This document shows, piece by piece, positions 6,525 to 14,493 of a stretch of DNA of 17,262 nt. The DNA is taken from contig CAMVRW010000017.1 in assembly GCA_947169985.1 (NCBI GenBank), positions 1-17,262 on the forward strand. Reading direction: 5' to 3'. Position numbers and translations under genes: made by a program. The notes below the pieces were generated by a model. The model made no database searches. It was not told where the DNA came from and saw only the letters and a program-made list of their open reading frames with translations. Each line of letters opens with the position of its first letter. Within the stretch, counting starts at the first letter, position 1. Source of the DNA: an uncultured Butyrivibrio sp. GTDB lineage: Bacteria; Bacillota; Clostridia; Lachnospirales; Lachnospiraceae.

Positions 6525-8696
6525 GTGGGCTGGTTTGACGAACAAATAAGACTAAGAAAAAGAATAGATGATGAGCTCTACCAGAGATCCTATGAAAACA
6601 TAGCTAACAGGGTCCTGGGGCAGATGATCGGAATGACCGATGACCGGACACTCATGAAGAATGCCATTGAGCAGGTGCTCCGCTACTATGACTACCCTAA
6701 GGTTGAGATTCCCATGGGGATAAAAGAGCCATTGGAGCAGATTGAGTATGCTGCCAATTCCGTAGGAATGATGAAGGCCAGTATTACCCTGAAAGAGGGC
6801 TGGTTTACAGACTGCTTTGGACCTATCATCTGCTTCAAGAAAGAAGGGAATCTTCCGGTAGCTCTTTTCCCGTTTGGATTTGCCAGATATTATTACACAG
6901 ATCCCGAGACAGGCAAAAAGGTTTACCTGAATAAAAAGACGGCTGCACTTTTTAAAGATGAGGCGGTGGCTTTTTATGAGCCCCTGGCCCTTAAAAAGCT
7001 CGGCGTTTCCGACCTTTTGAGCTATATGAAAAAACGTCTGGATCACATGGATATTTTCTATTATGCCGCTGTGGCTGTTCTTGCAGTATGCATAGGCATG
7101 GTCCAGCCTATACTGTCTGAATACATGACAGGTACGGTGCTTCAAACGAAGAATTACCAGCTGTTTGCTGCAATATCTCTTTCTATTGTTGTTTTCATAT
7201 TTACTAACTGGCTGTTCACGTCATTGTCCAGTGCTGTGGCCAAAAGAGTGGAGTGGAAGATCACGATCCCTGTAGAGCAGGCGGTAATGCAAAGGATACT
7301 TACCCTGCCGGTGCCATTTTTCAGGGAGTACAGCGCAGGTGAACTGTCATCCAGAGCTGAAAGTATCAATTCTGTATGCCAGATCCTGATAAATGACGTA
7401 TTGGTGCTTGGAATCACATCCCTTGCATCCCTTGGATATATCTTCCATATCAATTCCTATGCACCGGAGCTGGCGATTTCCGCTGTTGTAGTAATTGCTG
7501 CCACAGTTTTGTTGTCCACCATCGCAGCTTTTATGCAGATGGGCATAACAAAAAAGAGAATGGAGCTTCTTGCCCAGGAGACAGGACTTAGCTACTCCAT
7601 AATCAACGGAATACAGAAGATCAAGCTTGCCGGAGCAGAGAAAAGAGTATTTGCCAAGTGGGCAGACCATTTTGCGGAAGGAGCAGCTCTTGCCTATAAT
7701 CCACCCTTCTTTCTTAAAATAAACGGTGTCATTAGTTCAGCGGTATCTTTGATCGGAACCTTCGCTTTCTACGCTTTGGCAATCCATTCAGATATTACGG
7801 CGTCGGAATACTATGCTTTCAATGTGGCATACACTGCGCTTTTTGCAGCTTTTTCACAGCTCTCAACCGCATCGCTGTCAGTTTCCAGGATAAAACCGGT
7901 GCTGGATCTGGCAGAGCCTATCCTTAATGCGGAGCCGGAAAAGACCCTTAAGAAGGATCTGGTAACCAGGCTCAACGGTAGTGTTGAACTGGATGGGGTG
8001 TATTTCAGATATTCAGAGCAAACTCCATATATTCTGGAGGACTTTAGTCTTAAGATAAAGGCCGGTGAGTATGTGGGAATCGTAGGAAAGACCGGCTGCG
8101 GAAAGTCCACACTTGTCCGTCTTATTCTTGGATTTGAAAAGCCTGAAAAGGGCGTTGTATTTTTCGATGGAAAAGACATAGCAAGGCTGGATCTTAAGTC
8201 CCTTCGCCGAAAGATCGGATCTGTTATCCAGGACGCAAGGCTCTTTTACGGGGATATCTTCCATAACATAGCTATTGCATCGGAAAAGCTGACCATGGAG
8301 GAAGCCTGGGAGGCAGCAGAGGTGGCTGGCATAGCTGATGACATCAAAGCGATGCCCATGGGAATGCACACCATTATCTCTGAGGGACAGGGTGGTATTT
8401 CCGGAGGGCAAAGGCAGCGTATCCTCATAGCAAGAGCCATCGCATCAAAGCCCAAGGTCCTCATATTTGACGAGGCCACAAGTGCTTTGGACAACATAAC
8501 CCAGAAGCAGATTTCATCAGCTTTGGACGATCTTAAGTGCACCAGGATCGTCATAGCCCACAGGCTATCAACCATAAAGAACTGCGACAGGATCATAGTT
8601 CTGGATGGGGGCAAGGTGATTGAGTCAGGAAAATACGATGAATTAATGGCAAATAAGGGATTCTTCTACGATCTGGTAGAGAGGCAGCAGTTATAA
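6525..8696 (+). CDS. NHLP/NHLM-type bacteriocin exporter, permease/ATPase partner (ABC subunit 2)
   Basis: This 723 aa protein is the second half of the exporter. It probably forms a heterodimer with the peptidase-bearing subunit, as is usual for NHLP pairs. Residues 1-160 are soluble and lack the QxxxxxC peptidase motif; their layout (GWFTDCFGP, FPFGFARYYYTDPETG) suggests a cargo-binding or degenerate C39-like domain, which is inference. Membrane helices span about 175-445. The ATPase domain has Walker A GKTGCGKST (521-529), signature ISGGQRQR (625-632), Walker B VLIFDEATSALD (645-656) and H-loop His 679, so it should be catalytically competent. The start is GTG at 6525 behind AGGGGAG at 6511-6517, seven bases away. 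A strong terminator begins ten bases after the stop and ends the transcript. Confidence 0.9.
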   Translation: MGWFDEQIRLRKRIDDELYQRSYENIANRVLGQMIGMTDDRTLMKNAIEQVLRYYDYPKVEIPMGIKEPLEQIEYAANSVGMMKASITLKEGWFTDCFGPIICFKKEGNLPVALFPFGFARYYYTDPETGKKVYLNKKTAALFKDEAVAFYEPLALKKLGVSDLLSYMKKRLDHMDIFYYAAVAVLAVCIGMVQPILSEYMTGTVLQTKNYQLFAAISLSIVVFIFTNWLFTSLSSAVAKRVEWKITIPVEQAVMQRILTLPVPFFREYSAGELSSRAESINSVCQILINDVLVLGITSLASLGYIFHINSYAPELAISAVVVIAATVLLSTIAAFMQMGITKKRMELLAQETGLSYSIINGIQKIKLAGAEKRVFAKWADHFAEGAALAYNPPFFLKINGVISSAVSLIGTFAFYALAIHSDITASEYYAFNVAYTALFAAFSQLSTASLSVSRIKPVLDLAEPILNAEPEKTLKKDLVTRLNGSVELDGVYFRYSEQTPYILEDFSLKIKAGEYVGIVGKTGCGKSTLVRLILGFEKPEKGVVFFDGKDIARLDLKSLRRKIGSVIQDARLFYGDIFHNIAIASEKLTMEEAWEAAEVAGIADDIKAMPMGMHTIISEGQGGISGGQRQRILIARAIASKPKVLIFDEATSALDNITQKQISSALDDLKCTRIVIAHRLSTIKNCDRIIVLDGGKVIESGKYDELMANKGFFYDLVERQQL

Positions 8697-8706
8697 GAAT
8701 TTATAC

Positions 8707-8744
8707 GGAGTCAGGCAATAGATATTGGCCTGGCTCCTTTTTTT
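8707..8744 (+). terminator. Rho-independent terminator after the exporter genes
   Basis: GGAGTCAGGC (8707-8716) pairs with GCCTGGCTCC (8728-8737) over ten base pairs, with one G-U wobble, around an 11-base loop. Seven Ts follow (8738-8744). It closes the transcript of the NHLP exporter pair. Confidence 0.92.
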
Positions 8745-8780
8745 CGAATTAGATGGTGGTAACTCGCCAAAATTTGCATT

Positions 8781-8808
8781 TTTACCCATAATTCGGTTAT
8801 TATATAAT
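8781..8808 (+). promoter_or_regulatory. Likely sigma-A promoter of the DUF975 gene
   Basis: A perfect -10 box TATAAT lies at 8803-8808, with a weak -35-like TTTACC at 8781-8786 and 16 bases between them. The region is AT-rich and sits directly behind a terminator, so the downstream gene needs its own promoter. The leader to the ATG is roughly 45 bases and contains the palindrome AAACGTTT at 8828-8835. Confidence 0.65.
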
Positions 8809-8861
8809 GAATGCAGAAGAGAACATTAAACGTTTTCGTTATCATTTGAGGAGGAAAAAAG

Positions 8862-9626
8862 ATGTGGAACAGACAATCAGTTAAGGAAACAGGTCTTATC
8901 AGCATGAAGAGAAACTACTGGAATTCAGTACTGGTAGCCTTCATCGCTACTCTTTTTGCCGGAGCTTCAGCAGGCTTTGGCGGATCAGTTGGAAATACTT
9001 CATCATGGAAAGAGAACATTGAAAATTCAAATTTCACAGGATTTTCCGATGTCAATTTTGATGATCCCCAGACAATAGCAATATTTATGGTAGTGCTTGG
9101 CGCTATTGGTGTAATAGCCCTTATTGCAGCACTTCTCAGGATCCTGGTATTCAATCCCCTTACTGTAGGTTGCAACAAGTTCTTTATCAAGAACCAGTAC
9201 GAGAATGCAACTGCCGGTGAGATCGGATATGCTTTTAAGAACAACTATGGAAACACAGTACTTGCAATGTTCCTGATGAGACTCATCATCGGACTTGGAT
9301 TTATCTGCTTTGTTGTACCGGGCATTATCTTATCGTTCTCTTACAAATTAGTGCCCTATATCCTGAGTGAGGAGCCGGAACTTGGAGCAGTTGATGTTCT
9401 TAAGAAGTCAAGGGCTATGATGCAGGGTAATAAGTGGAACTGGTTCGTATTCGAACTTTCTTACATTGGATGGCACATTCTTGCAGCATTTACCTGCGGA
9501 ATACTGAACATCTTCTATGTCAGTCCTTATCTTCAGAATGCACTTGCTGCACTTTACATTGTTGTAAGAGATAATTTCAATGGCTACACACAGACTCAGG
9601 TTGTAGATACACCACCTGTAAACTAA
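8862..9626 (+). CDS. DUF975 family integral membrane protein
   Basis: This 254 aa protein is almost entirely membrane helices. It opens with a short amphipathic stretch and a KRNYWNSVLVAF segment, then hydrophobic spans at about 22-42, 71-97 and 127-157 and a last hydrophobic region at about 185-230. FELSYIGWHILAAFTCGI and the following YVSPYLQNA are the hallmark end of the DUF975 family of Firmicutes. Its biochemical role is not established. GAGGAGG at 8848-8854 is seven bases before the ATG, which predicts high translation. It is monocistronic or weakly linked to the next operon: a promoter and a terminator precede it and a hairpin follows. Its place between two export systems invites a guess of self-protection or membrane stress, but nothing in the sequence proves that. 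Confidence 0.85.
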   Translation: MWNRQSVKETGLISMKRNYWNSVLVAFIATLFAGASAGFGGSVGNTSSWKENIENSNFTGFSDVNFDDPQTIAIFMVVLGAIGVIALIAALLRILVFNPLTVGCNKFFIKNQYENATAGEIGYAFKNNYGNTVLAMFLMRLIIGLGFICFVVPGIILSFSYKLVPYILSEEPELGAVDVLKKSRAMMQGNKWNWFVFELSYIGWHILAAFTCGILNIFYVSPYLQNALAALYIVVRDNFNGYTQTQVVDTPPVN

Positions 9627-9650
9627 GTTTATATTTTTAAATAACTTTTG

Positions 9651-9680
9651 GGCAGCCGTTCTATCAAAGGAGCGGCTGCC
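9651..9680 (+). other. Strong hairpin in the DUF975-efflux operon gap
   Basis: GGCAGCCGTTCT (9651-9662) pairs with GGAGCGGCTGCC (9669-9680) around a six-base loop. The lower eight pairs are perfect Watson-Crick and the upper four include two G-U pairs. Only ATTT follows, so it is a poor intrinsic terminator. It ends four bases before the GAGG ribosome site of the next gene. It may be a leaky terminator, an RNA 3' stabiliser or an attenuator-like leader element. Confidence 0.6.
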
Positions 9681-9684
9681 ATTT

Positions 9685-9688
9685 GAGG
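9685..9688 (+). promoter_or_regulatory. Ribosome binding site that sets the ATPase start
   Basis: GAGG is six bases before the ATG at 9695. It overlaps the in-frame TTG at 9683, which has only the preceding hairpin upstream of it. The ATG is therefore preferred. Confidence 0.65.
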
Positions 9689-9694
9689 TTTATC

Positions 9695-10399
9695 ATGAGA
9701 AAACTTGTTGAGATAAAGGATGTCAGTAAGATATATAATCCCGGTGAAAACGAGGTAAGGGCGTTAAACCACGTTACCCTGTCCATTGGTCAGGGAGAAT
9801 TTGTGGCTATCATTGGACAGTCAGGTTCCGGAAAGTCAACTCTGATGAATATGCTTGGCTGCCTGGACACTCCAACCAGTGGAAAATACTACCTCCACGG
9901 ACAGGATGTATCCCATATGACAGACGATGAGCAGTCTGATGTAAGGAACAGGGAGATAGGCTTTATCTTCCAGGGCTTCAACCTTATTCCATCACTTACA
10001 GCCCTTGAAAATGTTGAGCTTCCGCTGATTTACAGAGGAGTTGGAAAGAAGGAGAGGGAGAGACTTGCTAATGCTGCTCTCAACAGTGTGGGCCTTGAAA
10101 AGAGAAAGTCCCACAAGCCCAATGAGATGTCTGGTGGACAGCAGCAGAGAGTTGCTATTGCGAGGGCTATAGCTCAGGCGCCTCCCATACTTCTTGCGGA
10201 TGAGCCCACAGGTAACCTTGACACAGGCTCTACAAAAGAGATAATCAGAATAATAAAAAGGCTCTACCATGAAGGAAGAACCGTTATAATAATCACCCAT
10301 GATCCCGGCATTGCAAAGCAGGCTAAGAGGATCATAACCATATCCGATGGTATGATACAAAGCGACGTTATGAATCCTGAGTATAAGGATGAGATTTAA
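9695..10399 (+). CDS. ABC transporter ATP-binding protein, MacB/LolD type
   Basis: This 234 aa stand-alone nucleotide-binding subunit powers the permeases encoded downstream. All ABC motifs are intact: Walker A GQSGSGKST (41-49), Q-loop in FIFQGFNL (Q93), signature MSGGQQQR (145-152), Walker B ILLADEPTGNLD (165-176) and H-loop THD (H202). DEPTGNLD and the phrase GFIFQGFNLIP mark the MacB/LolD/FtsE branch of mechanotransmission ABC ATPases, as opposed to the exporter ATPases upstream with DEATSALD. Length is normal for the group. It leads a four-gene operon with the adaptor 14 bases downstream. The substrate cannot be deduced; relatives handle antimicrobial peptides, lipoproteins or envelope stress. 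Confidence 0.93.
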   Translation: MRKLVEIKDVSKIYNPGENEVRALNHVTLSIGQGEFVAIIGQSGSGKSTLMNMLGCLDTPTSGKYYLHGQDVSHMTDDEQSDVRNREIGFIFQGFNLIPSLTALENVELPLIYRGVGKKERERLANAALNSVGLEKRKSHKPNEMSGGQQQRVAIARAIAQAPPILLADEPTGNLDTGSTKEIIRIIKRLYHEGRTVIIITHDPGIAKQAKRIITISDGMIQSDVMNPEYKDEI

Positions 10400-10413
10400 A
10401 GGGAGGAAGTGTA

Positions 10414-12045
10414 ATGGCAGATAATAACAACCTTGATAATAATGAGGTTCTTAAGGAAGATACAAAAGCTCCGGTTGCGGAAAGCGCGATTCCATCTGAT
10501 CAGAACGTGATCAAAGAGACCACCGGGGAAAATGTGGAGATCTACGATGAGGATGACAGTGTTGATCTTTCTGCATCTCCCAAGAAAAAGAAATTTAAGA
10601 AAAGATTCGTGGTGATCCCTGTCCTGGCCCTTGTGGCAGCAGGAGCAATCTTTGGATTTATAAATTCCAGGAAGAATGCTGTTATGGTGGTGGAGGCCCA
10701 GGAGGTTACGAAGGGAACCATCGAGAACATACTGTCAATTTCCGGAACCGTGGAAAGTGCTGAGACCAAGAACTACTTCGCAGAGGTTTCAGCTAAAATT
10801 GACCAGATGGATGTTAAGGTAGGAGATAAGGTATCAGCAGGAGATCTGCTTTGCACCTATGATACTGAGGCTCTTGATCTTGCTGAAAAGAGTGCAGAGC
10901 TTGCCATCAAGCAGGCAAAGGGAAACTACAGTGCACTATACAGCCCAACGGGTTCTGCAGACAGAAAGTACGCTGAAGGCATGACAGCCCAGCAGATCAA
11001 TGACAGACTTGATGCCATCACAGCTCAGATCGATGCCATCAACAGACAGATCACTGAAAAGACAAGCCGTATGAATCAGACACTTACAGATCTTCAGAAG
11101 GTTCAGTCCGATATCAACCAGAATGGTATCAGGGATACTGATGAGATGTATTTTGAAGACGGCAGCAACAGCTATATATACAGAAATGAGACCAACAACA
11201 AGAAGGACGGCGAGTACACAGAACCTTCTGAGTCTGACAGACAGATGGCCCTTGCTGTATCACAGTCCATACAGGATGTGCAGTATGCCATCAACAACGA
11301 TCCTCAGATCCAGTCCTGGAAGAATCAGATAACAGCCCTCCAGGAGGAGCAGTCTCACCTTAATTCTGCAAAGGCAGCTCAGGTTAATCCCGGAACAGCT
11401 TCATCCACAAAGGCTTCAATGGAGTCTACACAGCTGACTCAGGAGGATACCATCTCCAAGATCCAGGCTGCAAAGGATGGTGTAAAGGCTGACTTTAACG
11501 GTGTTATTACAGCAATCCCTGCCACAGTTGTTGAAGGCGCTACGGTTGCAGCAGGTACAAATATTATGACACTGGCAAATCTGGATGATGTACAGGTTTC
11601 AATACAGGTTTCAAAGAGTGATCTTCCTAAGATCGCTGTTGGTGAGCAGGTTGATATTACAATTAACGGAAAGCCCTACAGCGGAACAATTGATAAGATC
11701 TCCGGAAATGCTACAAAGAACAACAACGGAGTTGCAGTAGTTGATACCATAATCAAGGTAACAAATCCTGATAAGGACATCATCCTTGGAGTAGAAGCAA
11801 GCAACAAGATACATGCTCAGAAGGCGGAGGATACCATCGTACTTCCTTATGAGTATGTTCAGACTGATTCTACAGGCGATTATGTATACGTGGTTGAAAA
11901 TGGTCTGGTTACAAGAAAAGACGTTGTGATAGGTATTTCTAACAGTACAGATGCTGAGATCACTGAGGGGCTTTCAGTAGGCGATAAGGTCATCTCATCA
12001 GATGTTTCAACTTTGACAGAAGGCATGCCTGTAACTGTACAGTAA
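10414..12045 (+). CDS. HlyD/MacA-type efflux adaptor with a calcium-loop insertion
   Basis: This 543 aa membrane-fusion-type adaptor is anchored by one helix (about 64-83) after a polybasic stretch. The cytosolic N-terminal tail of about 55 residues is rich in Asp, Glu and Asn. Outside, half lipoyl segments at about 115-155 and 357-390 flank a long coiled-coil hairpin (about 155-235 and 272-350). Barrel and membrane-proximal domains fill the C-terminus up to VTVQ. Between the coil arms lies a 12-residue EF-hand-like loop (233-244), then a Tyr/Asn/Asp-rich link. In Gram-negative MacA the coil tip meets TolC; here no outer membrane is expected, so the tip must have another partner. GGGAGG at 10401-10406 precedes the ATG. 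It is the second gene of the operon and probably couples the permeases to substrate capture. Confidence 0.88.
   Translation: MADNNNLDNNEVLKEDTKAPVAESAIPSDQNVIKETTGENVEIYDEDDSVDLSASPKKKKFKKRFVVIPVLALVAAGAIFGFINSRKNAVMVVEAQEVTKGTIENILSISGTVESAETKNYFAEVSAKIDQMDVKVGDKVSAGDLLCTYDTEALDLAEKSAELAIKQAKGNYSALYSPTGSADRKYAEGMTAQQINDRLDAITAQIDAINRQITEKTSRMNQTLTDLQKVQSDINQNGIRDTDEMYFEDGSNSYIYRNETNNKKDGEYTEPSESDRQMALAVSQSIQDVQYAINNDPQIQSWKNQITALQEEQSHLNSAKAAQVNPGTASSTKASMESTQLTQEDTISKIQAAKDGVKADFNGVITAIPATVVEGATVAAGTNIMTLANLDDVQVSIQVSKSDLPKIAVGEQVDITINGKPYSGTIDKISGNATKNNNGVAVVDTIIKVTNPDKDIILGVEASNKIHAQKAEDTIVLPYEYVQTDSTGDYVYVVENGLVTRKDVVIGISNSTDAEITEGLSVGDKVISSDVSTLTEGMPVTVQ
11110..11145 (+). other. EF-hand/dockerin-type calcium-binding loop in the adaptor
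   Basis: Residues 233-244 of the adaptor read DINQNGIRDTDE. Positions 1, 3, 5, 9 and 12 are D, N, N, D and E, with Gly at 6 and Ile at 7. This is the canonical pattern DxNxNGxxDxxE. It falls at the turn between two predicted coiled-coil arms. Calcium binding is inferred from the pattern only. Confidence 0.6.
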
Positions 12046-12049
12046 AATA

Positions 12050-13258
12050 ATGGGTAAATTTGGCGAATATTTTAAGAGTGCAATTAAACAGATAATAGGT
12101 AACGGCTACCGAACCCTGATGACCATGCTGGGAATTGTGATCGGTATTGCTGCTGTTATAGCGGTAGTTGCCCTGGGAAACGGCATGAGCTCTTTTGTTA
12201 AAAGTCAGCTCAATGATATTGCCGGAAACTATGGCGTTTTCTCCATTAATTCCAAGAAGTCTTCTGAGAGGCTGACCTACGATGATTTGATGGCTTTGGA
12301 GGATATGCTACCGGATATCAAGGGAGTGTCACCTAATTTTTCTTTGTATGGCAAGGTGACCGGAAGAAAGGGTGCATTTAACTGCAGCGTATCCGGAGGC
12401 AGTGAAAGTCTTCAGCATGCCCTTAGCAATAAAGTGGTTAAGGGTCAGTATTTTACCAGGCAGCAGGTTGATTCTTCACAAAGAGTATGCGTTATGCTCC
12501 TTGATGATGCCCAGAAGATCTTTGGTACAGAAGATGCTGTTGGCAGGGAGGTAGACATAACCATCTGGGGTAAGACTGCTACCTACACCGTAGTGGGACT
12601 TCGTGACCATATGAACGAGATGTACCAGTTCCTTATGGAGGGGCAGGAGTATTACGCTCAGATCGAGGTGCCATATACCGCTCTGGGAGCCGACTTTGAC
12701 TTCTCTGTTGATGAATTTGATCAGCTGGTGCTTTTTGACGATCAGTCCACCCTTTCAGAGTCTGTGGATAAGGCAAAAGAGATACTGACAAACAGGCACA
12801 ATCTTCGTGGAACCAGTGCACTTTCAGCTTACAGCATGGCAGACTTTTCTGAACAGCTTAACCAGATCCTGGGATATGCCCAGAGTTTCCTTCTTCTGGT
12901 ATCAGTAATATCTCTGGTGGTAGGCGGTATTGGCGTTATGAATATCATGCTGGTTTCGGTTACGGAAAGGACCAGGGAGATTGGTATCAGAAAGAGTATC
13001 GGAGCCAGCACGGGAGCTATCATGACTCAGTTCCTGGCTGAGGCAGCCATACTTACACTTCTTGGTGGTATTGTTGGTATCATTCTGGGAATCATTGCAG
13101 CTACCATAATATGCTCAACCATTGGATTTGATGTGATCATTACTCCCACATCTGTTATAGGCGCAGCCATCTTCTCAGTGCTGATAGGTCTTTTCTTCGG
13201 AATATATCCTGCAAGGAAGGCTGCAAAGATGAAACCTATTGATGCCTTGAGATTGTAA
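12050..13258 (+). CDS. MacB/FtsX-type ABC permease, first copy
   Basis: This 402 aa permease has the MacB layout without a fused ATPase: one N-terminal helix (about 22-43), an extracytoplasmic domain (about 45-270) and three C-terminal helices (about 278-300, 333-356 and 365-388). GGIGVMNIM (292-300) and [17 protein letters not shown] (303-319) are the cytoplasmic coupling region that contacts the ATPase. It ends with [18 protein letters not shown], the usual family tail. The ATG is four bases after the adaptor stop and has no good ribosome site, so its translation is probably coupled to the adaptor. It is paralogous to the next gene, with which it probably pairs as a heterodimer on two copies of the shared ATPase. 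The substrate is unknown. Confidence 0.9.
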   Translation: MGKFGEYFKSAIKQIIGNGYRTLMTMLGIVIGIAAVIAVVALGNGMSSFVKSQLNDIAGNYGVFSINSKKSSERLTYDDLMALEDMLPDIKGVSPNFSLYGKVTGRKGAFNCSVSGGSESLQHALSNKVVKGQYFTRQQVDSSQRVCVMLLDDAQKIFGTEDAVGREVDITIWGKTATYTVVGLRDHMNEMYQFLMEGQEYYAQIEVPYTALGADFDFSVDEFDQLVLFDDQSTLSESVDKAKEILTNRHNLRGTSALSAYSMADFSEQLNQILGYAQSFLLLVSVISLVVGGIGVMNIMLVSVTERTREIGIRKSIGASTGAIMTQFLAEAAILTLLGGIVGIILGIIAATIICSTIGFDVIITPTSVIGAAIFSVLIGLFFGIYPARKAAKMKPIDALRL

Positions 13259-13269
13259 AAAGGAATAAT

Positions 13270-14484
13270 ATGGGAACATTTGGCGAATACATAAAAAGCG
13301 CATTCGCAAGCATACGAAATAACAAGGGCAGGTCATTTCTGACCATGCTTGGTATCATAATTGGTATTTCTGCTGTGCTTACGGTGCTTATAATAGGCGA
13401 TGGAATGAAGGCCACTGTAAACAGTGAGATGGATTCCATTGGTGCCACCACAATCTCTGTTTCTTTGGACAATACCAAGACTGACAAGTGCTTTACAAAG
13501 GCACAGCTTGATTCTATTGCTTCCAGCATCAGTGATATTTATGGCATATCACCATCTATCGATGACTTTGGAACAGTAGATGGCAAAAAGCAAAACTATG
13601 ATGTCAGCATTACAGGTGGAAGTGAAGCTGCTGAGAATGCAGCCAACATCAAGATGGTTCACGGAAGGTTCTACACAAAGAGTGATGTTGATGATGAGAA
13701 AAAGGTGATAGTTGTCAGTCAGACTATGGCAAAAGAAGTGTTTGGCTATGAGGAGGCTGTAGGCAGGACTCTTGAACTGTCTGTCTTTGATCAGACTCAG
13801 GAATTCACTATTGTGGGGGTCAGGGAAGACACCACCTTAGATAAAGCCTATGCCAACTTTGGAGAAGAGGCCATTCTAACGGCGGAAATGCCCTACACAA
13901 CCCTGGCTGTATCCTTTGGCCATGATATGGACAACACCATTACAAGCTTCACTATATATCTGGACAGCGATAACAAGAACAAGGTTCTATCCCAGACCAG
14001 GTCTGTGGTAGAGAACGTAATGGGACTTCGCGGCGAAAATGCTGTTAAGATCAGTTCCGGAGCCGGTTTTGATCAGACCACCGAAAGCATCATGACCATC
14101 ATTACTACCGTAGTAGCCCTTATCGCAGCAATATCTCTTTTGGTAGGCGGAATCGGCGTTATGAATATCATGACTGTTTCCGTTACGGAAAGAACCAGGG
14201 AAATCGGTATCAGAAAGAGTCTTGGAGCAAGAACCTCATCTATCCTTACCCAGTTCCTGGCAGAGGCTTCAATCCTGACCTTTACGGGAGGAATAATCGG
14301 AATTATCCTGGGACTGACCCTTTCCTTTATCATTTGCAAGGTCATCGACTTTGCCTTTATTGTGAATCCTGTACTTGTTGCGGCGGTTGTTTTTGTATCA
14401 ACGGCAATAGGTCTTTTCTTCGGTATCTATCCTGCCAAGAGAGCAGCAAATCTGGACCCTATTGAGGCCCTTAGAACTGAATAA
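13270..14484 (+). CDS. MacB/FtsX-type ABC permease, second copy
   Basis: This 404 aa protein has the same layout as its neighbour: N-terminal helix (about 22-43), extracytoplasmic domain to about 270, coupling motif [17 protein letters not shown] (304-320) and three C-terminal helices. Conservation with the first copy is high in the membrane and coupling parts. It is low in the external domain, for example around 60-80 and 185-240, though ITGGSEA here matches VSGGSES there. The external parts may thus bind different faces of the substrate or adaptor. AAAAGGAA at 13257-13264 provides a ribosome site for the ATG. The gene closes the operon, with a strong terminator ten bases after the stop. Confidence 0.9.
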   Translation: MGTFGEYIKSAFASIRNNKGRSFLTMLGIIIGISAVLTVLIIGDGMKATVNSEMDSIGATTISVSLDNTKTDKCFTKAQLDSIASSISDIYGISPSIDDFGTVDGKKQNYDVSITGGSEAAENAANIKMVHGRFYTKSDVDDEKKVIVVSQTMAKEVFGYEEAVGRTLELSVFDQTQEFTIVGVREDTTLDKAYANFGEEAILTAEMPYTTLAVSFGHDMDNTITSFTIYLDSDNKNKVLSQTRSVVENVMGLRGENAVKISSGAGFDQTTESIMTIITTVVALIAAISLLVGGIGVMNIMTVSVTERTREIGIRKSLGARTSSILTQFLAEASILTFTGGIIGIILGLTLSFIICKVIDFAFIVNPVLVAAVVFVSTAIGLFFGIYPAKRAANLDPIEALRTE

Positions 14485-14493
14485 AAAAGTCTT

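Noticed and set aside
6552..7145. Minus-strand open frame of 197 codons
   Set aside because: It is antisense to the N-terminal part of the second exporter subunit. Its sequence is rich in His and Ile and has no recognisable motif.
8821..8840. CcpA cre site in the DUF975 leader
   Set aside because: The central ACGT and downstream half fit, but the conserved TG and CA ends of the consensus are missing. It is kept only as a weak palindrome observation.
8807..8884. Possible 25-codon small peptide (starts MNAEENIKRF) as an exporter cargo
   Set aside because: Its ATG overlaps the -10 box, it has no ribosome site, no Gly-Gly leader, and it runs into the DUF975 start region.
8711..8905. Minus-strand frame of 64 codons in the 8697-8861 gap
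   Set aside because: It spans the terminator and promoter of plus-strand genes and overlaps the DUF975 start. It has no plausible product.
12918..14221. Direct DNA repeat or mobile element in the permease pair
   Set aside because: The similarity follows codons for the conserved coupling region. It has no terminal repeats, transposase or target duplication, so it is ancient gene duplication.
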